A stretch of 64,000 nt of DNA from Clostridiales bacterium (GTDB lineage: Bacteria > Bacillota > Clostridia > Oscillospirales > Oscillospiraceae). Below the pieces are notes generated by a model that saw nothing but the letters and a program-made list of their open reading frames with translations, did no database searches and was not told the origin of the DNA. Position 1 is the first letter of the stretch. The number at the start of each line of letters is the position of its first letter. The stretch spans positions 89,869-153,868 of the forward strand of contig SFFW01000005.1 of assembly GCA_004556755.1 (NCBI GenBank), written 5' to 3'. The position numbers and the translations under genes were made by a program. This document shows, piece by piece, positions 48,056 to 58,978 of this stretch.

Positions 48056-51000
48056 ATGAGTTATACACCGTTTGACGCCATTAAAATAGGCATTGCCTCC
48101 CCTGAAATGATCCTTTCGTGGTCATCCGGCGAAGTTACCAAGCCGGAGACCATAAACTACCGCACGCTGAAGCCCGAACGTGACGGACTGTTCTGCGAGC
48201 GGATATTCGGACCCACCAAGGACTGGGAATGCCACTGCGGTAAGTACAAGAAGATCCGCTACAAGGGCAAGGTCTGCGACCGCTGCGGCGTTGAAGTCAC
48301 CAAGAGCAAGGTGCGTCGTGAACGCATGGGACACATCGAGCTTGCGGCACCCGTGTCGCACATTTGGTACTTCAAGGGTATCCCCAGCCGCATGGGTCTC
48401 CTGCTTGACCTCACGCCGAGGATCCTCGAAAAGGTCCTGTACTTTGCAAATTATATAGTAATAGACCCCGGCTTCACTCCGCTTGAAAAATGCCAGATAC
48501 TCACCGAGAAAGAGTACCGTGATATGCGTGAGAAGTACGAGGACGACTTTGAGGCGGGCATGGGCGCCGAGGCGATAAAGAAGCTCCTTCAGCAAATCGA
48601 CTGCGAGAAGCTTTCCGCTCAGCTTCGTGAGGAGCTGAATAGTGCTTCGGGTCAGAAGAAGGCAAAGCTCGTAAAGCGTCTTGAGGTAGTCGAGGCATTC
48701 CGTCAGAGCGGCAACAAGCCCGAATGGATGATAATCGACATCCTGCCGGTTATCCCGCCCGAGATACGCCCCATGGTACAGCTCGACGGCGGCAGATTTG
48801 CCACCTCCGACTTAAACGACCTGTACCGCCGTGTAATAAACCGCAACAACCGTCTCAAGAGACTTATCCAGCTCAATGCGCCCGACATCATCGTGCGCAA
48901 CGAGAAGCGTATGCTTCAGGAAGCGGTCGACGCACTTATCGACAACGGCCGCAGGGGACGTGCCGTAACGGGTGCAAACTCCCGTGCGCTCAAGTCTCTG
49001 TCCGATATGCTCAAGGGCAAGCAGGGACGTTTCCGTCAGAACCTGCTCGGCAAGCGTGTCGACTATTCCGGACGTTCCGTTATCGTCGTGGGACCCGACC
49101 TCAAGATCTACCAGTGCGGCGTTCCCAAGGAAATGGCGATAGAGCTGTTCCGTCCCTTCGTTATGAAAAAGCTCGTCGAGGACGGCGTTGCGAACAACAT
49201 CAAGTCCGCAAAGAAGATGGTCGACAAGCAGCGTACCGAGGTGTGGGACGCACTTGAGGTCGTCATTAAGGAGCACCCCGTGCTGCTCAACCGTGCGCCT
49301 ACGCTGCACCGTCTGGGTATTCAGGCGTTTGAGCCTATCCTCGTCGAAGGCAGAGCGCTCAAGCTCCACCCGCTGGTATGTACCGCATACAACGCCGACT
49401 TCGACGGCGACCAGATGGCGATCCACGTTCCGCTGAGCGCAGAAGCTCAGGCGGAGGCACGCATACTCATGCTCTCTGCAAACAACCTGCTCCGTCCGCA
49501 GGACGGACACCCCGTCACCGTTCCCACTCAGGATATGATCCTCGGCTCCTACTACCTCACCATGAAGCGTATAGGCAAGGCGGAGAAGGGTGCGGAGACC
49601 GTGTTTGTCACCGACGCCGGCGACAGCGATCTCATGGCAGGCGATATAGTCGACGGCGACGACTTCGTTGCAGCGGAGAAGAAGGCTCTCGGTGAGGGCA
49701 AGGAGCCTCCCAAGTATAAGCCCGTACACTGCTACCGTGACTCCAGTGAGGCGATCATGGCATACAGCCAGGGCGAGATAGGACTTCATGCTCCGATCCT
49801 CGTCCGTGTGACCAAGACCTTCGGCGGCGAGGAAAAGAGCCGTGTCATCGAAAGCACCGTCGGACGCATCATATTCAACGAGAAGATCCCCCAGGACCTC
49901 GGCTACGTTGACCGCAGCGATCCCGAAACGGCGTTTGACCACGAGATCGGCTTCCAGGTCGGCAAGAAGCAGCTCGGCGACATCATCGACCGCTGCATAA
50001 AGAAGCACGGCTTCACCATTTCCGCCGAGGTGCTTGACGGCATCAAGGCAATGGGCTACAAGTACTCGACCAAGGGTGCGATCACCATATCCATTGCGGA
50101 TATGACCGTCCCCGATGCGAAAAAGACCCTCATCTCCGAGACCGAGGCCAAGGTCGTCAAGATCGAGAAGCAGTACGAGAGAGGCTTCATCACCGACGAC
50201 GAGCGTTACAGACTTGTCGTTTCAGAGTGGGAGCATACCACGAAGGACGTAACCAACGCTCTTCAGAACTGTCTCGACACCTACAACCCCATCTACATGA
50301 TGGCAAACTCCGGCGCCCGCGGCTCCATGAACCAGATCCGTCAGCTTGCCGGTATGCGCGGACTTATGGCGAACACCTCCGGTAAGACCATCGAGATCCC
50401 CATCAAGGCAAACTTCCGTGAAGGACTTTCCGTTCTGGAATACTTCATCTCCTCCAGAGGCGCCCGTAAGGGACTTGCCGATACCGCTCTGCGTACCGCA
50501 GACTCCGGCTACCTTACCCGCCGTATGGTCGATGTCTGCCAGGACGTTATCATCCGTGAGCCGGACTGCGGCACTACGGACGGCGTTTGGGCATCCGCAA
50601 TATACGACAAGGGTCAGCTCGTGCAGTCCTTCGGCACCAGCATCCACGGCAGATTCCCGGCGGTACCCGTCTGCGATCCCGAAACTGGAGAGGTGCTGTT
50701 CGATACCGACCATATGCTCATGCCCGACGATGCACCGGTTCTTGAGGCGCACGGCATCGAGAAGGTGCTTATCCGCAGCGTCCTTACCTGTGAGGCACGC
50801 ACCGGCGTCTGCGCAAGGTGCTACGGCATAAACCTTGCGATCGGCAAGCCCGTCAATGCGGGCGAGGCCGTCGGCGTCATTGCCGCACAGTCCATCGGCG
50901 AACCCGGTACTCAGCTTACGATGCGTACCTTCCACACCGGCGGCGTTGCGGGCGACGACATCACTCAGGGTCTTCCCCGTGTCGAGGAGCTTTTCGAGGC

Positions 51001-51796
51001 ACGCAAGCCCAAGAAAATGGCGGTGCTTTCCGAAGTATCCGGCACCGTTTCCGTCGAAGAGACCAAGAAAAATGCTCTGTTTGCCATCAGCGTCGTAAAC
51101 GAGGCGGAGGCAGATACGAGAGTTTACACCGTACCCCATTCGGCAGGTATCCTCGTCAAGAACGGCGAGCATGTCGATAAGGGTCAGCCTCTCACCTCCG
51201 GCGCTCTCAGCCCGCATGACGTGCTGCGCATCAGAGGCGTTGACGATGACGAGTTCGGCCGCTTCGGCGTTCGCAACTACATCATCCAGGAGGTCCAGAA
51301 GGTCTACCGTCAGCAGGGCGTTGACATCAACGACAAGCACATTGAGATCATCGTGCGTCAGATGATGCGCAAGGTGAAGGTCGAGGATGCCGGCAGCACC
51401 GAGCTGCTCTCCGGCGCAACCGTTGACATCGGCGAGCTGAAGGCGGCAAACCGCAGCATCGACGAGCGCATAGCGGCAGGTGAGGAGGGACTCACCAAGG
51501 CGACCTACACCCAGCTTCTCATGGGTATCACCAAGGCGTCCCTTGCAACCGAAAGCTGGATGAGCGCAGCCTCCTTCCAGGAGACCACAAAGGTCCTGAC
51601 CGACGCCGCCATCAAGGCGAAGGTCGATCACCTCGTCGGACTCAAGGAGAACGTCATCATCGGTAAGCTCATCCCCGCAGGCTCCGGGCTGTCCATCTAC
51701 CGTGACTTTGCGGAGAAGACCGACGAGAGCGCAGCGGATGAAGCCGAGAGCTTCGTTGACCTGTCCGCACTTGTGGGACGCACCAACGCACTCTGA
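48056..51796 (+). CDS. rpoC: RNA polymerase beta-prime subunit
   Basis: The 1246-residue subunit carries the active-site Mg loop NADFDGDQMA. The N-terminal zinc ribbon is CHCGKYKKI with CDRCGVEV, and the second zinc site is CEARTGVCARCYG. The trigger loop/bridge helix region follows RQLAGMRGLMANTSGK with the usual sequence. It is translated directly after rpoB and closes at the hairpin at 51811. Length is within the range for Clostridia. Confidence 0.98.
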   Translation: MSYTPFDAIKIGIASPEMILSWSSGEVTKPETINYRTLKPERDGLFCERIFGPTKDWECHCGKYKKIRYKGKVCDRCGVEVTKSKVRRERMGHIELAAPVSHIWYFKGIPSRMGLLLDLTPRILEKVLYFANYIVIDPGFTPLEKCQILTEKEYRDMREKYEDDFEAGMGAEAIKKLLQQIDCEKLSAQLREELNSASGQKKAKLVKRLEVVEAFRQSGNKPEWMIIDILPVIPPEIRPMVQLDGGRFATSDLNDLYRRVINRNNRLKRLIQLNAPDIIVRNEKRMLQEAVDALIDNGRRGRAVTGANSRALKSLSDMLKGKQGRFRQNLLGKRVDYSGRSVIVVGPDLKIYQCGVPKEMAIELFRPFVMKKLVEDGVANNIKSAKKMVDKQRTEVWDALEVVIKEHPVLLNRAPTLHRLGIQAFEPILVEGRALKLHPLVCTAYNADFDGDQMAIHVPLSAEAQAEARILMLSANNLLRPQDGHPVTVPTQDMILGSYYLTMKRIGKAEKGAETVFVTDAGDSDLMAGDIVDGDDFVAAEKKALGEGKEPPKYKPVHCYRDSSEAIMAYSQGEIGLHAPILVRVTKTFGGEEKSRVIESTVGRIIFNEKIPQDLGYVDRSDPETAFDHEIGFQVGKKQLGDIIDRCIKKHGFTISAEVLDGIKAMGYKYSTKGAITISIADMTVPDAKKTLISETEAKVVKIEKQYERGFITDDERYRLVVSEWEHTTKDVTNALQNCLDTYNPIYMMANSGARGSMNQIRQLAGMRGLMANTSGKTIEIPIKANFREGLSVLEYFISSRGARKGLADTALRTADSGYLTRRMVDVCQDVIIREPDCGTTDGVWASAIYDKGQLVQSFGTSIHGRFPAVPVCDPETGEVLFDTDHMLMPDDAPVLEAHGIEKVLIRSVLTCEARTGVCARCYGINLAIGKPVNAGEAVGVIAAQSIGEPGTQLTMRTFHTGGVAGDDITQGLPRVEELFEARKPKKMAVLSEVSGTVSVEETKKNALFAISVVNEAEADTRVYTVPHSAGILVKNGEHVDKGQPLTSGALSPHDVLRIRGVDDDEFGRFGVRNYIIQEVQKVYRQQGVDINDKHIEIIVRQMMRKVKVEDAGSTELLSGATVDIGELKAANRSIDERIAAGEEGLTKATYTQLLMGITKASLATESWMSAASFQETTKVLTDAAIKAKVDHLVGLKENVIIGKLIPAGSGLSIYRDFAEKTDESAADEAESFVDLSALVGRTNAL

Positions 51797-51810
51797 TAAA
51801 CATCAAACTA

Positions 51811-51840
51811 CAAAGCCGCAGAGCAGTCTCTGCGGCTTTG
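51811..51840 (+). terminator. Terminator-like hairpin after rpoC
   Basis: CAAAGCCGCAGAG and CTCTGCGGCTTTG form a 13-bp stem with a four-base loop. The 3' side lacks a proper T-run, so termination may be partial. Confidence 0.6.
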
Positions 51841-51919
51841 CTGCGCACTATAAGTGCCCGACTATGCAAAATCGCAGAAAAAATGCTTAAAATAACACCG
51901 TGTTTGTGCAAAAAATTCC

Positions 51920-51948
51920 TTGACTATTTTTGTGCATTCTGATAAAAT
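51920..51948 (+). promoter_or_regulatory. Promoter of the str operon
   Basis: TTGACT (51920-51925) and TAAAAT (51943-51948) are 17 bases apart, about 95 bases ahead of rpsL, and separate the str operon from rpoBC. The rest of the 246-base gap shows only the rpoC hairpin. Confidence 0.7.
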
Positions 51949-52042
51949 TTTAGAACGTGTGGGGTTAACTGCGCCCAAATTGCGCTTTTCCCGACACAGA
52001 CCTTGAAAACCAAGGAATTTTCGAAGAAAGGAGTAATGAATT

Positions 52043-52468
52043 TTGCCTACGTTTAACCAGCTGGTAAGAAAAGGCAGAGAGAAGGTTGCCTACAAGTCCA
52101 CCTCCCCCGCAATGCAGAAGGGACTGAACACTCTGAAGAACTGCGAGACCGATCTCAGCTCTCCTCAGAAGAGAGGCGTCTGCACCGCAGTCCGTACCTC
52201 CACCCCCAAGAAGCCTAACTCCGCACTGCGTAAGATCGCCCGTGTCCGCCTGACCAACGGCTATGAAGTCACCGCATACATTCCCGGTGTCGGCCACAAT
52301 CTTCAGGAGCACAGCGTTGTTATGATCCGCGGCGGCCGTGTCAAGGACCTTCCCGGTGTCCGTTACCACATCATCAGAGGCACCCTCGATGCACAGGGCG
52401 TGACCGGACGTATGCAGGCCCGTTCCAAGTACGGCGCAAAGAGACCCAAGGCTGCAAAGAAAAAGTAA
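52043..52468 (+). CDS. rpsL: 30S ribosomal protein S12
   Basis: S12 lies at the decoding centre of the 30S subunit and controls accuracy. The 141-residue protein begins PTFNQLVRKGR after a TTG start at 52043. AAAGGAG ends nine bases upstream of that TTG, whereas an ATG at 52036 is only two bases from it and opens a six-residue ORF. KKPNSALRKIARV and GGRVKDLPGVRYH hold the two lysines where streptomycin resistance usually arises, both wild type. It is the first gene of rpsL-rpsG-fusA-tuf. Confidence 0.97.
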   Translation: MPTFNQLVRKGREKVAYKSTSPAMQKGLNTLKNCETDLSSPQKRGVCTAVRTSTPKKPNSALRKIARVRLTNGYEVTAYIPGVGHNLQEHSVVMIRGGRVKDLPGVRYHIIRGTLDAQGVTGRMQARSKYGAKRPKAAKKK

Positions 52469-52596
52469 GAACCAGCATCGCAAATTATTTTGCCCTGTTG
52501 TTATCATATTAGGGATAACCTCAGGGCGCAGACGGGGGCGCATAGCCGCCACCGAGTACCTGTGAAATCATTCTTTAATGAAGGAGGGAAGCAACA

Positions 52597-53067
52597 GTGC
52601 CCAGAAGAGGTAATGTTCCCAAGAGAGAAATTTTACCCGATCCTATGTATAACAGCGTGCTTGTCACCAAGCTCATAAACGCCATTATGCTGGACGGCAA
52701 GAAAGGTGTTGCTCAGAAGGTCGTTTACGATGCTTTTGACATCATCAAGGAGAAGAGCGGCAAGGATCCCCTTGAAGCCTTCACCGAGGCAATGAATAAC
52801 ATCATGCCCAGCCTGGAAGTTAAGGCTCGCCGTGTCGGCGGTGCAACTTACCAGGTTCCTATCGAAGTAAGACCCGCACGTCGTCAGACTCTCGGTCTCC
52901 GTTGGCTCGTTGGCTATGCCCGCAAGCGCAGCGAAAAGACCATGAAGGAGCGTCTCGCCGGCGAGATCATGGATGCCTGCAACAATCTCGGTGCATCTGT
53001 CAAGAAGCGTGAGGATACTCACAAGATGGCAGACTCCAACAAGGCATTCGCACACTTCAGATGGTAA
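52597..53067 (+). CDS. rpsG: 30S ribosomal protein S7
   Basis: S7 nucleates assembly of the 30S head and contacts the E-site tRNA. The 156 residues are the expected length, beginning PRRGNVPKREILPDP after a GTG start at 52597 that has AAGGAGG ten bases upstream. GGATYQVPIEVRPARRQTLGLRWL and the C-terminal MADSNKAFAHFRW are conserved. The 128-base gap after rpsL shows no extra gene. fusA follows 18 bases later. Confidence 0.98.
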   Translation: MPRRGNVPKREILPDPMYNSVLVTKLINAIMLDGKKGVAQKVVYDAFDIIKEKSGKDPLEAFTEAMNNIMPSLEVKARRVGGATYQVPIEVRPARRQTLGLRWLVGYARKRSEKTMKERLAGEIMDACNNLGASVKKREDTHKMADSNKAFAHFRW

Positions 53068-53085
53068 TCTGAAACGGAGAAGATT

Positions 53086-55164
53086 ATGCCCAGACAGTTT
53101 TCACTTGAAAAAACCAGAAATATCGGAATCATGGCTCACATCGACGCCGGAAAGACTACGACGACAGAACGTATTCTGTACTACACCGGCGTAAACTACA
53201 AGATCGGTGAGACCCACGAGGGTACGGCGACCATGGACTGGATGGAGCAGGAGCAGGAGAGAGGTATCACCATCACCTCCGCCGCCACCACCTGTCATTG
53301 GAAGAACACCCGTATCAACATCATCGACACTCCGGGACACGTTGACTTTACCGTGGAGGTCGAGCGCTCGCTCCGAGTGCTGGACGGCTGCGTGACCGTG
53401 CTTTGTGCCAAGGGCGGAGTCGAGCCTCAGTCCGAAACGGTATGGAGACAGGCCGACCACTATAATGTCCCCCGTATGATCTACGTCAACAAGATGGACA
53501 TTATGGGCGCCGATTTCTTCAATGTACTCAACATGGTGCATGACAGACTGAAGTGCAACGCCGTTCCCATCCAGCTTCCCATCGGTTCGGAAGCCGACTT
53601 TAGGGGCATAATTGATCTCGTGGAGATGAATGCCCGCATTTATTACGACGATCTCGGCAACGATATGCGCACCGAGGAGATCCCAGAAGATATGCGTGAG
53701 TTGGCCGAGGAGTACCGTACCAAGCTCTTAGAGGCAGTCTCCGATTTCGACGACGAGATAATGATGCTTTATCTCGACGGAGAAGAAATACCCCAGGATA
53801 TGCTCCGTGCCGCCATAAGAAAGGCGACCGTCACCGTAAGCATGGTGCCGGTGCTGTGCGGAACATCCTACAAAAATAAAGGCGTGCAGAAGCTCCTCGA
53901 TGCGATCGTGGACTATATGCCCTCTCCGCTGGACATCCCGGCGATAAAGGGTGTAAACCCCAAGACCGACGAGGAGGAGAGCAGAGAAGCGTCGGACGAC
54001 GCTCCCTTCTCCGCACTGGCATTCAAGATCATGACGGACCCCTTCGTCGGCAGACTGAGCTTTTTCAGAGTGTACTCAGGTACGCTGGAAGCCGGCAAGA
54101 CCGTTATGAACTCTTCAAAGGGTCAGCGTGAGAGGGTCGGTCGTATCCTGCTCATGCACGCAAACCACCGTGAGGATCTCAGCATGGTGTATTCGGGCGA
54201 CATCGCCGCAGCCGTCGGTCTTAAAAATACCACGACAGGCGACACTCTCTGTGACGAGAAGAACCCGATAGTGCTGGAATCCATGGAATTCCCGGAGCCG
54301 GTCATCCGTGTCGCCATCGAGCCCAAGACCAAAGCAGGTCAGGAGAAAATGGCGATCGCCCTTCAGAAGCTGGCGGATGAGGACCCCACCTTCAAGACCT
54401 ATACGGACGAAGAGTCGGGTCAGACCATCATCGCCGGTATGGGCGAGCTTCATCTGGAGATAATCGTTGACAGACTTCTGAGAGAATTCAAGGTAGAGGC
54501 AAACGTCGGCAAGCCGCAGGTCTCCTACAAGGAGACCATCACCCGCAGCGCAACCGTCGATACCCGTTACGCACGTCAGACCGGCGGTAAGGGACAGTTC
54601 GCACATTGTAAGATCATTGTCGAACCGAACGAGACCGGTAAGGGTTACGAGTTTATCAACAAGATAACCGGCGGTGCGATCCCGAAGGAATACATTCCTT
54701 GCGTGGACCAGGGCATTCAGGGTGCAATGCAGGCGGGCGTCCTTGCGGGATACCAGGTCGTTGACGTCAAGGTGACGCTCATCGACGGCTCGTATCACGA
54801 GGTCGACTCTTCCGAAATGGCGTTCAAGATCTGCGGAAGCATGGCGTTCAAGGAAGCCTGCGAAAAGGCAGGACCCACGCTGCTTGAGCCGATCATGAAG
54901 GTCGTCGTTACCGCACCCGACGAATATATGGGCGACGTAATGGGCGACATCAACGCCAGAAGAGGACAGATCGCCGGTACCGACATCAGAAACGGCGCTG
55001 CGATCATCGAGGCAAACGTGCCTCTGTCCACCATGTTCGGTTACGCTACCGACCTGCGCAGCAAAACGCAGGGCAGAGCAAACTACAGCATGGAACCCAG
55101 CCACTATGTCGAGCTTCCCAAGAGCCTTCAGGAGACTCTTGTGGGATCCCGCAAAAAGGGCTGA
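53086..55164 (+). CDS. fusA: Elongation factor G
   Basis: EF-G is the GTPase that translocates the ribosome and helps recycle it. The 692-residue protein has the G-domain motifs AHIDAGKTTTTER, RGITITSAA, DTPGH and NKMD, followed by domains II-V ending KSLQETLVGSRKKG. Residues of the fusidic-acid region look normal. It lies in the standard str operon order between rpsG and tuf. Nothing suggests an FusB- or TetM-like paralogue instead. Confidence 0.97.
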   Translation: MPRQFSLEKTRNIGIMAHIDAGKTTTTERILYYTGVNYKIGETHEGTATMDWMEQEQERGITITSAATTCHWKNTRINIIDTPGHVDFTVEVERSLRVLDGCVTVLCAKGGVEPQSETVWRQADHYNVPRMIYVNKMDIMGADFFNVLNMVHDRLKCNAVPIQLPIGSEADFRGIIDLVEMNARIYYDDLGNDMRTEEIPEDMRELAEEYRTKLLEAVSDFDDEIMMLYLDGEEIPQDMLRAAIRKATVTVSMVPVLCGTSYKNKGVQKLLDAIVDYMPSPLDIPAIKGVNPKTDEEESREASDDAPFSALAFKIMTDPFVGRLSFFRVYSGTLEAGKTVMNSSKGQRERVGRILLMHANHREDLSMVYSGDIAAAVGLKNTTTGDTLCDEKNPIVLESMEFPEPVIRVAIEPKTKAGQEKMAIALQKLADEDPTFKTYTDEESGQTIIAGMGELHLEIIVDRLLREFKVEANVGKPQVSYKETITRSATVDTRYARQTGGKGQFAHCKIIVEPNETGKGYEFINKITGGAIPKEYIPCVDQGIQGAMQAGVLAGYQVVDVKVTLIDGSYHEVDSSEMAFKICGSMAFKEACEKAGPTLLEPIMKVVVTAPDEYMGDVMGDINARRGQIAGTDIRNGAAIIEANVPLSTMFGYATDLRSKTQGRANYSMEPSHYVELPKSLQETLVGSRKKG

Positions 55165-55232
55165 CAAGCTTTAAGCATAATATCATTCAAAAATAATTCA
55201 CAAACAATTTTTATCTGAGGAGGATATTCATA

Positions 55233-56372
<1,140 letters not shown>

Positions 56373-56382
56373 CCATTGTATG

Positions 56383-56418
56383 AAAAATCCGTGAGTCAAT
56401 TGACTCACGGATTTTTTT
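56383..56418. terminator. Bidirectional terminator
   Basis: AAAAATCCGTGAGTCA and TGACTCACGGATTTTT form a 16-bp perfect stem with a two-base centre. It serves tuf and the convergent DUF4830 gene. Confidence 0.9.
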
Positions 56419-56864
56419 CATTTGATCCCGTGCATAAAGCCGCCGATGTCCGCCGAATGAATGTCGCCGCCGATAACACGCCCGCCCTTGACAAAAAGTG
56501 TTGCGTACACGGTCGAGCCGTCGCCGTAATTTGTGACTATGTAGCTGTACTGCATACACTTGCAGCCGCCGTAGGAGGTAAACTCAAAGCCCTGCTCCGA
56601 CTGCATTGCGGCATAGTCGGCGACTGCTCCGTCGAAGGTTTTCGGGAGCGTGACCTCCGCTTCCGTCTCGCTCGACTTATCGACGCACCAGCCGAGGGAG
56701 GAGAGGTATTCAATGCGCCCCTCGCTCGTGGAGACGTCGATCGCCTCGCCGATGCCGAGGAAGCCGGAGGCGGGGCCGCATATTATGACCGCAGCGATGA
56801 GTACAACGGCAAGGAGGATGAGTATGACGACGGCTTTTGTTTTCGTTAGCTTTTTGGTTTTCAT
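56418..56864 (-). CDS. DUF4830 domain membrane-anchored protein
   Basis: The 148-residue protein has a basic start (MKTKKLTKTK), one membrane helix (about 11-30) and an outside domain starting STSEGRIEYLSSLGWCVD, with VTLPKTFDGAVADYAAMQSEQGF, which is the DUF4830 pattern. The role of the family is unknown. It is a single gene facing tuf and diverging from the RsuA-type gene. Two cysteines, in GGCKCMQ, are close together and a third is in LGWCVD. Confidence 0.75.
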   Translation of the reverse strand: MKTKKLTKTKAVVILILLAVVLIAAVIICGPASGFLGIGEAIDVSTSEGRIEYLSSLGWCVDKSSETEAEVTLPKTFDGAVADYAAMQSEQGFEFTSYGGCKCMQYSYIVTNYGDGSTVYATLFVKGGRVIGGDIHSADIGGFMHGIK

Positions 56865-56960
56865 TCATTTCACCTGACAATCGGAGATTTTACACGGAGT
56901 TTAAATTTGAAGGAGGAATTTGTGCTAAAATAAGTTCAAATGTTTTGAAACGGTGAGAGT

Positions 56961-57668
56961 ATGTCGGTTCTGAGACTTGACAAATACCTTTCCGAATGCG
57001 GCGTCGCATCGAGAAAGGAAATACGGGAGATCATAAGAAGCGGCAGAGTGACGGTGGACGGTGTTGCCGAAACGAACTTCGCAAGGAAGATCGACAGCGG
57101 AAGCGCCGTTACGCTTGACGGCTCTGCTTTAGCTTATGAAAAGTACCGCTACTTTATGCTCAATAAGCCCCATGGAGTTCTGTCAGCAACCGAGGACAGG
57201 GACCAGGCTACCGTTTTGTCGCTGCTTTTGCCTGAGCATAAGCGGCTCGGACTTTTTCCCGTCGGCAGATTGGACAAGGATACGACGGGGCTGCTCATCC
57301 TAACAAACGACGGAGACTTTGCACATAAGGTCATTTCACCGAAGTCTGGCATCATGAAGCGCTACCTTGCCGAGACCGACGGACGCTGCACCGAGGACGA
57401 CGTGCGTATCTTTGCCGAGGGAATAGTTCTCGGCGACGGGACAAAGTGCCTTCCCGCAAAGCTTGAGCCTTGCGGTGAGCGCTGCTATGTCACGGTCGCA
57501 GAGGGCAAATACCATCAGGTAAAGCGTATGCTTGCGGCGGTCGGAAAGCCCGTTTTGAAGCTTCATCGGCTCTCCGTCGGCGGACTTTTGCTCGACGAAA
57601 GCCTTTTACCGGGGCAGTACAGAGAACTTGACGCCGAAGAATTGTGCAGAGTGATGAAGCAAAATTGA
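56961..57668 (+). CDS. RsuA/RluB-family pseudouridine synthase
   Basis: The 235-residue enzyme has an N-terminal S4 RNA-binding domain (RLDKYLSECGVASRKEIREII) and the catalytic block FPVGRLDKDTTGLLILTNDG with its aspartate. KYHQVKRMLAAVGKPVLKLHRLSVG is the family C-terminal signature. The short length and lack of a linker fit RsuA (16S rRNA U516) better than RluB, but this is not certain. It is transcribed alone, ahead of the CdaR-type regulator. Confidence 0.9.
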   Translation: MSVLRLDKYLSECGVASRKEIREIIRSGRVTVDGVAETNFARKIDSGSAVTLDGSALAYEKYRYFMLNKPHGVLSATEDRDQATVLSLLLPEHKRLGLFPVGRLDKDTTGLLILTNDGDFAHKVISPKSGIMKRYLAETDGRCTEDDVRIFAEGIVLGDGTKCLPAKLEPCGERCYVTVAEGKYHQVKRMLAAVGKPVLKLHRLSVGGLLLDESLLPGQYRELDAEELCRVMKQN

Positions 57669-57845
57669 ACAAATTTTAAGCTGTAATTTGGCTGTTTTAT
57701 CAAGTGAATTAGATATTTTTTTGGAAACTTCACAAATTTTGAGGTGTTTTCTATTGAAAAACGCACAAAAAGGGGTTATTATAATACGAGCGTGCTATGC
57801 AGGCTTATAGTAAAATTACCCATAGCGCAAGGGGAGGAAACACAT

Positions 57846-58940
57846 ATGTCAAGCAGAATTTTCCAAAGCGTTATCCTTCAGATAAAAGAAGCCACCGACA
57901 GATGCATCGGCATCATCGACGAGCAGGGCTTTGTCGTCACCTGCAGCGAGCTGCCCATGATTGGTTCAAGGCTTGAGGACTTCCAGAGCTATAACTATGA
58001 TCTGTCGGAGCCGGTCTATGTGAGCGGCATCCGCACATACAGAATACTCGGCACGAACAACGCAAAGTTTGACTATGCCGTGTTCGTTGAAGGCTGTGAC
58101 GAGCTTGCAAAGGTGAGCTGCATCATGGCATCCGTCGCCTTTAACGAAGCAAAGACCAATTACGAGGAAAAGCACAACAAGGCTGCTTTTCTTAAAAATA
58201 TAATTTCCGACAATATTCTCCCCGGCGACGTTTACGTCAGAACCAAGGAGCTGCACTTTGTGCCGGATGTGCCGAGAGCGCTGCTTTTGGTGCGTCAGGT
58301 CGAGAGATCGGACGTTGCGGCGGTCGAGGTCATGCAGAACCTCTTCCCCGATAAGCAGCATGACTTCATCATCAGCATCAACGAGACTGACATCGTTATA
58401 ATCAAGGAGCTGCCTGCAGGCGAAAATCCCGCCGAGGTGCAGTCAATTGCAGAGAACGTTGAAAAGGCGCTTGCCGACGAGCTTCAGATAAAGTGCATCA
58501 TCGGTATCGGCACCACGGCAAGACACCTGCGTGAGCTTGCCGACAGATACAAGGAAGCGCAGATAGCGATCGACGTCGGCCGTGTGTTCGATTCCGAAAA
58601 GAACATCATCAGCTACGAAAATCTCGGCATCGGCCGCATCATCTACCAGCTTCCGACGACGCTGTGCGAGATGTTCTTAAACGAGGTATTTAAGAAGAAT
58701 CCTCTTGAGACACTGGACGAGGATACTCTTGAAACAATAAACAAGTTTTTTGAAAACAACCTCAACGTTTCCGAGACGAGCCGTAAGCTTTATGTACACA
58801 GGAACACTCTTGTTTACAGGCTTGAGAAGATCAAGAAGCTCACGGGACTCGATCTAAGAGAGTTTGACCATGCGATCGTGTTCAAGGTCGCAATGATGGT
58901 CAAGCAGTACCTTGACTCCGTGAACAGCAACGGACGCTGA
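57846..58940 (+). CDS. CdaR/PucR-type transcriptional regulator upstream of ftsEX
   Basis: The 364-residue protein ends with the PucR-type helix-turn-helix (LNVSETSRKLYVHRNTLVYRLEKIKKLTG), and its middle part (AREL-like IGIGTTARHLRELADRYKEAQIAIDVGRVF) is the GGDEF-like CdaR domain. The N-terminal 100 residues (CIGIIDEQGFVVTCSEL) look like a small sensor domain. The ATG at 57846 has GGGGAGG nine bases upstream. A TATAAT at 57780-57785 may be its -10. In Clostridia this gene often precedes ftsE; a control link to cell division is an inference. Confidence 0.85.
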   Translation: MSSRIFQSVILQIKEATDRCIGIIDEQGFVVTCSELPMIGSRLEDFQSYNYDLSEPVYVSGIRTYRILGTNNAKFDYAVFVEGCDELAKVSCIMASVAFNEAKTNYEEKHNKAAFLKNIISDNILPGDVYVRTKELHFVPDVPRALLLVRQVERSDVAAVEVMQNLFPDKQHDFIISINETDIVIIKELPAGENPAEVQSIAENVEKALADELQIKCIIGIGTTARHLRELADRYKEAQIAIDVGRVFDSEKNIISYENLGIGRIIYQLPTTLCEMFLNEVFKKNPLETLDEDTLETINKFFENNLNVSETSRKLYVHRNTLVYRLEKIKKLTGLDLREFDHAIVFKVAMMVKQYLDSVNSNGR

Positions 58941-58978
58941 GCATGACTCAAGGCTGAGGCTACTTAGGAGGAAAAGCA

